Origin: Meghimatium bilineatum
Taxonomy: Eukaryota > Mollusca > Gastropoda > Stylommatophora > Philomycidae
Direction of reading: 5' to 3'
Assembly: GCA_034231615.1 (NCBI GenBank)
Contig: CM067302.1
Span: forward strand, 7,503,501 to 7,567,500
DNA: 64,000 bases
The stretch's first letter is position 1; every line of letters starts with the position of its first letter. Both the position numbers and the translations under genes were made by a program. Of the stretch, positions 51,881 to 61,322 are shown piece after piece. The notes below the pieces were generated by a model. The model was not told the DNA's origin, did not search any database, and saw only the letters and a program-made list of their open reading frames with translations.

Positions 51881-54800
51881 GTAGTACGCTAGAATACAAT
51901 AAATTCGTGTGTCCAGACTGCAATTTCTGGTGTAGTAAGCTGCAGTACACCCAATTTGTGAGTAATATGCCATAGAACACTGAGTTTTGACGTACTAAAC
52001 AGCAAGAGACCTAATTTGTGTCTAATACGACAGTATTCTGACGTATTATGCTGCATTACAACGAAATGATGTATAATAGGCCAGAATAGACTCAATTGAA
52101 GTGTAGTAAGCTTCAGAACAATGAATTTGTGAGTAATATGCCAGAATACACCGAGTTCTAACGTAGTACGCTAGAATACACTAAATTCGTGTGTCCACAC
52201 TGCAATTTCTGGTGTAGTAAGCTGCAGTACACCCAATTTGTGATTAATATGCCATAGAACACTAAGTTTTGACGTACTAAACAGCAAGATACCTAATTTG
52301 TGTATAATTCGCCAGTGTTCTGAGTTATTAAGCTGCAAAACAACGAAGTCATGTGTAACAGGCCAGAATACACTCAATTCAAGTGTAGTAAGCTGCAGTA
52401 CACCGAATTTGTGAGTAATATGACACAAAACACTGAGTTCTAACGTAGTACGCTAGAAAACACCAAATTCGTGTGTCCAGACTGCAATTTCTGGTGTAGT
52501 AAGCTTCAGTACACCCAATTTGTGAGTAATATGCCACAAAACACTGAGTTTTGACGTACTAAACAGCAAGAGACCTAATTTGTGTCTAATACGACAGTAT
52601 TCTGACGTATTATGCTGCATTACAACGAAATGATGTATAATAGGCCAGAATACTCACATCTAGTGTAGTTATCTTCAGAACAATGAATTTGTGAGTAATA
52701 TGCCAGAATACACCGAGTTCTAACGTAGTACGCTAGAATACACTAAATTCGTGTGTCCAGACTGCAATTTCTGGTGTAGTAAGCTGCAGTACACCCAATT
52801 TGTGATTAATATGCCATAGAACACTGAGTTTTGACGTACTAAACAGCAAGAGACCTAATTTGTGTCTAATACGACAGTATTCTGACGTATTATGCTGCAT
52901 TACAACGAAATGATGTATAATAGGCCAGAATAGACTCAATTGAAGTGTAGTAAGCTTCAGAACAATGAATTTGTGAGTAATATGCCAGAATACACCGAGT
53001 TCTAACGTAGTACGCTAGAATACACTAAATTCGTGTGTCCACACTGCAATTTCTGGTGTAGTAAGCTGCAGTACACCCAATTTGTGATTAATATGCCATA
53101 GAACACTAAGTTTTGACGTACTAAACAGCAAGATACCTAATTTGTGTATAATTCGCCAGTGTTCTGAGTTATTAAGCTGCAAAACAACGAAGTCATGTGT
53201 AACAGGCCAGAATACACTCAATTCAAGTGTAGTAAGCTGCAGTACACCGAATTTGTGAGTAATATGACACAAAACACTGAGTTCTAACGTAGTACGCTAG
53301 AAAACACCAAATTCGTGTGTCCAGACTGCAATTTCTGGTGTAGTAAGCTTCAGTACACCCAATTTGTGAGTAATATGCCACAAAACACTGAGTTTTGACG
53401 TACTAAACAGCAAGAGACCTAATTTGTGTCTAATACGACAGTATTCTGACGTATTATGCTGCATTACAACGAAATGATGTATAATAGGCCAGAATACTCA
53501 CATCTAGTGTAGTTATCTTCAGAACAATGAATTTGTGAGTAATATGCCAGAATACACCGAGTTCTAACGTAGTACGCTAGAATACACTAAATTCGTGTGT
53601 CCAGACTGCAATTTCTGGTGTAGTAAGCTGCAGTACACCCAATTTGTGATTAATATGCCATAGAACACTGAGTTTTGACGTACTAAACAGCAAGAGACCT
53701 AATTTGTGTCTAATACGACAGTATTCTGACGTATTATGCTGCATTACAACGAAATGATGTATAATAGGCTAGAATAGACTCAATTGAAGTGTAGTAAGCT
53801 TCAGAACAATGAATTTGTGAGTAATATGCCAGAATACACCGAGTTCTAACGTAGTACGCTAGAATACAATAAATTCGTGTGTCCAGACTGCAGTTTCTGG
53901 TGTAGTAAGCTGCAGTACACCCAATTTGTGAGTAATATGCCATAGAACACTGAGTTTTGACGTACTAAACAGCAAGAGACCTAATTTGTGTCTAATACGA
54001 CAGTATTCTGACGTATTATGCTGCATTACAACGAAATGATGTATAATAGGTCAGAATAGACTCAATTGAAGTGTAGTAAGCTTCAGAACAATGAATTTGT
54101 GAGTAATATGCCAGAATACACCGAGTTCTAACGTAGTACGCTAGAATACACTAAATTCGTGTGTCCACACTGCAATTTCTGGTGTAGTAAGCTGCAGTAC
54201 ACCCAATTTGTGATTAATATGCCATAGAACACTAAGTTTTGACGTACTAAACAGCAAGAGACCTAATTTCTGTATAATTCGCCAGTGTTCTGAGTTATTA
54301 AGCTGCAAAACAACGAAGTCATGTGTAACAGGCCAGAATACACTCAATTCAAGTGTAGTAAGCTGCAGTACACCGAATTTGTGAGTAATATGCCACAAAA
54401 CACTGAGTTCTAACGTAGTACGCTAGAAAACACCAAATTCGTGTGTCCAGACTGCAATTTCTGGTGTAGTAAGCTGCAGTACACCCAATTTGTGAGTAAT
54501 ATGCCACAAAACACTGAGTTTTGACGTACTAAACAGCAAGAGACCTAATTTGTGTCTAATACGACAGTATTCTGACGTTTTATGCTGCATTACAACGGAA
54601 TGATGTATAATAGGCCAGAATACACTCAATTCAAGTGTAGTACGCTGCAGTACACCCAATTTGTGAGTAATATGCCAGAATACACCGAGTTCTAACGTAG
54701 TACGCTAGAATACACCAAATTCGTGTGTCCAGACTGCAATTTCTGGTGTAGTAAGCTTCAGTACCCCCAATTTGTGAGTAATATGCCATAGAACACTGAG

Positions 54801-56668
54801 TTTTGACGTACTAAACAGCAAGAGACCTAATTTGTGTCTAATACGACAGTATTCTGACGTATTATGCTGCATTACAACGAAATGATGTATAATAGGCCAG
54901 AATAGACTCAATTGAAGTGTAGTAAGCTTCAGAACAATGAATTTGTGAGTAATATGCCAGAATACACCGAGTTCTAACGTAGTACGCTAGAATACACTAA
55001 ATTCGTGTGTCCACACTGCAATTTCTAGTGTAGTAAGCTGCAGTACACCCAATTTGTGATTAATATGCCATAGAACACTAAGTTTTGACGTACTAAACAG
55101 CAAGAGACCTAATTTGTGTATAATTCGCGTGTTCTGAGTTATTAAGCTGCAAAACAACGAAGTCATGTGTAACAGGCCAGAATACACTCAATTCAAGTGT
55201 AGTAAGCTGCAGTACACCGAATTTGTGAGTAATATGCCAGAATACACCGAGTTCTAACGTAGTACGCTAGAATACAATAAATTCGTGTGTCCAGACTGCA
55301 GTTTCTGGTGTAGTAAGCTGCAGTACACCCAATTTGTGAGTAATATGCCATAGAACACTGAGTTTTGACGTACTAAACAGCAAGAGACCTAATTTGTGTC
55401 TAATACGACAGTATTCTGACGTATTATGCTGCATTACAACGAAATGATGTATAATAGGCCAGAATAGACTCAATTGAAGTGTAGTAAGCTTCAGAACAAT
55501 GAATTTGTGAGTAATATGCCAGAATGCACCGAGTTCTAACGTAGTACGCTAGAATACACTAAATTCGTGTGTCCACACTGCAATTTCTGGTGTAGTAAGC
55601 TGCAGTACACCCAATTTGTGATTAATATGCCATAGAACACTAAGTTTTGACGTACTAAACAGCAAGAGACCTAATTTGTGTATAATTCGCCAGTGTTCTG
55701 AGTTATTAAGCTGCAAAACAACGAAGTCATGTGTAACAGGCCAGAATACACTCAATTCAAGTGTAGTAAGCTGCAGTACACCGAATTTGTGAGTAATATG
55801 CCACAAAACACTGAGTTCTAACGTAGTACGCTAGAAAACACTAAATTCGTGTGTCCAGACTGCAATTTCTGGTGTAGTAAGCTGCAGTACACCCAATTTG
55901 TGAATAATATGCTATAGAACACTGAGTTTTGACGTACTAAACAGCAAGAGACCTAATTTGTGTCTAATACGACAGTATTCTGACGTATTATACTGCATTA
56001 CAACGAAATGATGTATAATAGGCTAGAATAGACTCAATTGAAGTGTAGTAAGCTTCAGAACAATGAATTTGTGAGTAATATGCCAGAATACACCGAGTTC
56101 TAACGTAGTACGCTAGAATACAATAAATTCGTGTGTCCAGACTGCAGTTTCTGGTGTAGTAAGCTGCAGTACACCCAATTTGTGAGTAATATGCCATAGA
56201 ACACTGAGTTTTGACGTACTAAACAGCAAGAGACCTAATTTGTGTCTAATACGACAGTATTCTGACGTATTATGCTGCATTACAACGAAATGATGTATAA
56301 TAGGCTAGAATAGACTCAATTGAAGTGTAGTAAGCTTCAGAACAATGAATTTGTGAGTAATATGCCAGAATACACCGAGTTCTAACGTAGTACGCTAGAA
56401 TACAATAAATTCGTGTGTCCAGACTGCAGTTTCTGGTGTAGTAAGCTGCAGTACACCCAATTTGTGAGTAATATGCCATAGAACACTGAGTTTTGACGTA
56501 CTAAACAGCAAGAGACCTAATTTGTGTCTAATACGACAGTATTCTGACGTATTATGCTGCATTACAACGAAATGATGTATAATAGGCCAGAATAGACTCA
56601 ATTGAAGTGTAGTAAGCTTCAGAACAATGAATTTGTGAGTAATATGCCAGAATACACCGAGTTCTAAC

Positions 56669-56741
56669 GTAGTACGCTAGAATACACTAAATTCGTGTGT
56701 CCAGACTGCGAGTAATATGCCAGAATACACCGAGTTCTAAC
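56669..56741. repeat. 73-bp A/E hybrid monomer
   Basis: Partner of 45182 (offset 11,487) and of 51808 (offset 4,861). Confidence 0.9.
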
Positions 56742-59557
56742 GTAGTACGCTAGAATACAATAAATTCGTGTGTCCAGACTGCAATTTCTGGTGTAGTAAG
56801 CTGCAGTACACCCAATTTGTGAGTAATATGCCATAGAACACTGAGTTTTGACGTACTAAACAGCAAGAGACCTAATTTGTGTCTAATACGACAGTATTCT
56901 GACGTATTATGCTGCATTACAACGAAATGATGTATAATAGGCCAGAATAGACTCAATTGAAGTGTAGTAAGCTTCAGAACAATGAATTTGTGAGTAATAT
57001 GCCAGAATACACCGAGTTCTAACGTAGTACGCTAGAATACACTAAATTCGTGTGTCCACACTGCAATTTCTGGTGTAGTAAGCTGCAGTACACCCAATTT
57101 GTGATTAATATGCCATAGAACACTAAGTTTTGACGTACTAAACAGCAAGATACCTAATTTGTGTATAATTCGCCAGTGTTCTGAGTTATTAAGCTGCAAA
57201 ACAACGAAGTCATGTGTAACAGGCCAGAATACACTCAATTCAAGTGTAGTAAGCTGCAGTACACCGAATTTGTGAGTAATATGACACAAAACACTGAGTT
57301 CTAACGTAGTACGCTAGAAAACACCAAATTCGTGTGTCCAGACTGCAATTTCTGGTGTAGTAAGCTTCAGTACACCCAATTTGTGAGTAATATGCCACAA
57401 AACACTGAGTTTTGACGTACTAAACAGCAAGAGACCTAATTTGTGTCTAATACGACAGTATTCTGACGTATTATGCTGCATTACAACGAAATGATGTATA
57501 ATAGGCCAGAATACTCACATCTAGTGTAGTTATCTTCAGAACAATGAATTTGTGAGTAATATGCCAGAATACACCGAGTTCTAACGTAGTACGCTAGAAT
57601 ACACTAAATTCGTGTGTCCAGACTGCAATTTCTGGTGTAGTAAGCTGCAGTACACCCAATTTGTGATTAATATGCCATAGAACACTGAGTTTTGACGTAC
57701 TAAACAGCAAGAGACCTAATTTGTGTCTAATACGACAGTATTCTGACGTATTATGCTGCATTACAACGAAATGATGTATAATAGGCCAGAATAGACTCAA
57801 TTGAAGTGTAGTAAGCTTCAGAACAATGAATTTGTGAGTAATATGCCAGAATACACCGAGTTCTAACGTAGTACGCTAGAATACACTAAATTCGTGTGTC
57901 CACACTGCAATTTCTGGTGTAGTAAGCTGCAGTACACCCAATTTGTGATTAATATGCCATAGAACACTAAGTTTTGACGTACTAAACAGCAAGATACCTA
58001 ATTTGTGTATAATTCGCCAGTGTTCTGAGTTATTAAGCTGCAAAACAACGAAGTCATGTGTAACAGGCCAGAATACACTCAATTCAAGTGTAGTAAGCTG
58101 CAGTACACCGAATTTGTGAGTAATATGACACAAAACACTGAGTTCTAACGTAGTACGCTAGAAAACACCAAATTCGTGTGTCCAGACTGCAATTTCTGGT
58201 GTAGTAAGCTTCAGTACACCCAATTTGTGAGTAATATGCCACAAAACACTGAGTTTTGACGTACTAAACAGCAAGAGACCTAATTTGTGTCTAATACGAC
58301 AGTATTCTGACGTATTATGCTGCATTACAACGAAATGATGTATAATAGGCCAGAATACTCACATCTAGTGTAGTTATCTTCAGAACAATGAATTTGTGAG
58401 TAATATGCCAGAATACACCGAGTTCTAACGTAGTACGCTAGAATACACTAAATTCGTGTGTCCAGACTGCAATTTCTGGTGTAGTAAGCTGCAGTACACC
58501 CAATTTGTGATTAATATGCCATAGAACACTGAGTTTTGACGTACTAAACAGCAAGAGACCTAATTTGTGTCTAATACGACAGTATTCTGACGTATTATGC
58601 TGCATTACAACGAAATGATGTATAATAGGCTAGAATAGACTCAATTGAAGTGTAGTAAGCTTCAGAACAATGAATTTGTGAGTAATATGCCAGAATACAC
58701 CGAGTTCTAACGTAGTACGCTAGAATACACTAAATTCGTGTGTCCACACTGCAATTTCTGGTGTAGTAAGCTGCAGTACACCCAATTTGTGATTAATATG
58801 CCATAGAACACTAAGTTTTGACGTACTAAACAGCAAGAGACCTAATTTCTGTATAATTCGCCAGTGTTCTGAGTTATTAAGCTGCAAAACAACGAAGTCA
58901 TGTGTAACAGGCCAGAATACACTCAATTCAAGTGTAGTAAGCTGCAGTACACCGAATTTGTGAGTAATATGCCACAAAACACTGAGTTCTAACGTAGTAC
59001 GCTAGAAAACACCAAATTCGTGTGTCCAGACTGCAATTTCTGGTGTAGTAAGCTGCAGTACACCCAATTTGTGAGTAATATGCCACAAAACACTGAGTTT
59101 TGACGTACTAAACAGCAAGAGACCTAATTTGTGTCTAATACGACAGTATTCTGACGTTTTATGCTGCATTACAACGGAATGATGTATAATAGGCCAGAAT
59201 ACACTCAATTCAAGTGTAGTACGCTGCAGTACACCCAATTTGTGAGTAATATGCCAGAATACACCGAGTTCTAACGTAGTACGCTAGAATACACCAAATT
59301 CGTGTGTCCAGACTGCAATTTCTGGTGTAGTAAGCTTCAGTACCCCCAATTTGTGAGTAATATGTCATAGAACACTGAGTTTTGACGTACTAAACAGCAA
59401 GAGACCTAATTTGTGTCTAATACGACAGTATTCTGACGTATTATGCTGCATTACAACGAAATGATGTATAATAGGCCAGAATAGACTCAATTGAAGTGTA
59501 GTAAGCTTCAGAACAATGAATTTGTGAGTAATATGCCAGAATACACCGAGTTCTAAC

Positions 59558-61322
59558 GTAGTACGCTAGAATACACTAAATTCGTGTGTCCACACTGCAA
59601 TTTCTGGTGTAGTAAGCTGCAGTACACCCAATTTGTGATTAATATGCCATAGAACACTAAGTTTTGACGTACTAAACAGCAAGAGACCTAATTTGTGTAT
59701 AATTCGCAAGTGTTCTGAGTTATTAAGCTGCAAAACAACGAAGTCATGTGTAACAGGCCAGAATACACTCAATTCAAGTGTAGTAAGCTGCAGTACACCG
59801 AATTTGTGAGTAATATGCCAGAATACACCGAGTTCTAACGTAGTACGCTAGAATACAATAAATTCGTGTGTCCAGACTGCAATTTCTGGTGTAGTAAGCT
59901 GCAGTACACCCAATTTGTGAGTAATATGCCATAGAACACTGAGTTTTGACGTACTAAACAGCAAGAGACCTAATTTGTGTCTAATACGACAGTATTCTGA
60001 CGTATTATGCTGCATTACAACGAAATGATGTATAATAGGCCAGAATAGACTCAATTGAAGTGTAGTAAGCTTCAGAACAATGAATTTGTGAGTAATATGC
60101 CAGAATACACCGAGTTCTAACGTAGTACGCTAGAATACACTAAATTCGTGTGTCCAGACTGCAATTTCTGGTGTAGTAAGCTGCAGTACACCCAATTTGT
60201 GATTAATATGCCATAGAACACTAAGTTTTGACGTACTAAACAGCAAGAGACCTAATTTGTGTATAATTCGCCAGTGTTCTGAGTTATTAAGCTGCAAAAC
60301 AACGAAGACATGTGTAACAGGCCAGAATACACTCAATTCAAGTGTAGTAAGCTGCAGTACACCGAATTTGTGAGTAATATGCCACAAAACACTGAGTTCT
60401 AACGTAGTACGCTAGAAAACACCAAATTCGTGTGTCCAGACTGCAATTTCTGGTGTAGTAAGCTGCAGTACACCCAATTTGTGAGTAATATGCCACAAAA
60501 CACTGAGTTTTGACGTACTAAACAGCAAGAGACCTAATTTGTGTCTAATACGACAGTATTCTAACGTATTATGCTGCATTACAACGAAATGATGTATAAT
60601 AGGCCAGAATAGACTCAATTGAATTGTAGTAAGCTTCAGAACAATGAATTTGTGAGTAATATGCCAGAATACACCGAGTTCTAACGTAGTACGCTAGAAT
60701 ACACTAAATTCGTGTGTCCAGACTGCAATTTCTGGTGTAGTAAGCTGCAGTACACCCAATTTGTGATTAATATGCCATAGAACACTAAGTTTTGACGTAA
60801 TAAACAGCAAGAGACCTAATTTGTGTATAATTCGCCAGTGTTCTGAGTTATTAAGCTGCAAAACAACGAAGTCATGTGTAACAGACCAGAATACACTCAA
60901 TTCAAGTGTAGTAAGCTGCAGTACACCGAATTTGTGAGTAATATGCCACAAAACACTGAGTTCTAACGTTGTACGCTAGAAAACACCAAATACGTGTGTC
61001 GAGACTGCAATTTCTGGTGTAGTAAGCTGCAGTACACCCAATTTGTGAGTAATATGCCACAAAACACTGAGTTTTGACGTACTAAACAGCAAGAGACCTA
61101 ATTTGTGTCTAATACGACAGTATTCTGACGTATTATGCTGCATTACAACGAAATGATGTATAATAGGCCAGAATAGACACAATTGAAGTGTAGTAAGCTT
61201 CAGAACAATGAATTTGTGAGTAATATGCCAGAATACACCGAGTTCTAACGTAGTACGCTAGAATACACTAAATTCGTGTGTCCAGACTGCGAGTAATATG
61301 CCAGAATACACCGAGTTCTAAC
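59558..61322. repeat. Second copy of the 1,765-bp presence/absence segment
   Basis: Offset 11,487 from 48071-49835. It shares GTGTGTCGAGACTG (near 60997) and carries a private TAACGTTGTACG near 60964, which changes one base in the E/A dyad. Confidence 0.72.
61250..61322. repeat. 73-bp A/E hybrid monomer
   Basis: Partner of 49763 in superblock copy 2 and the last hybrid in the window. Confidence 0.9.

Larger units (their letters stand above)
43292..54778. repeat. 11,487-bp superblock, copy 1
   Basis: Position p matches p+11,487 from 43292 (T-to-G difference just before it at 43291) to 46225, and again from about 47.2 to 51.84 kb. The block contains two related sub-blocks whose start is marked by TTTCTAGTGTAG, at 43500 and 50126, spaced 6,626 bp. 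The next start is at 54987, a further 4,861 bp on. 6,626 plus 4,861 is 11,487. Confidence 0.83.
50066..58731. repeat. 4,861-bp tandem sub-blocks (50066-54926 and 54927-58731)
   Basis: Position p matches p+4,861 from 50066 to about 53870, with ATTATGCTGC versus ATTATACTGC (near 55990) the clearest difference seen. To the left, the diverged joint at 50048-50069 has an ordinary D/E joint as partner, which sets the left edge. Confidence 0.8.
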
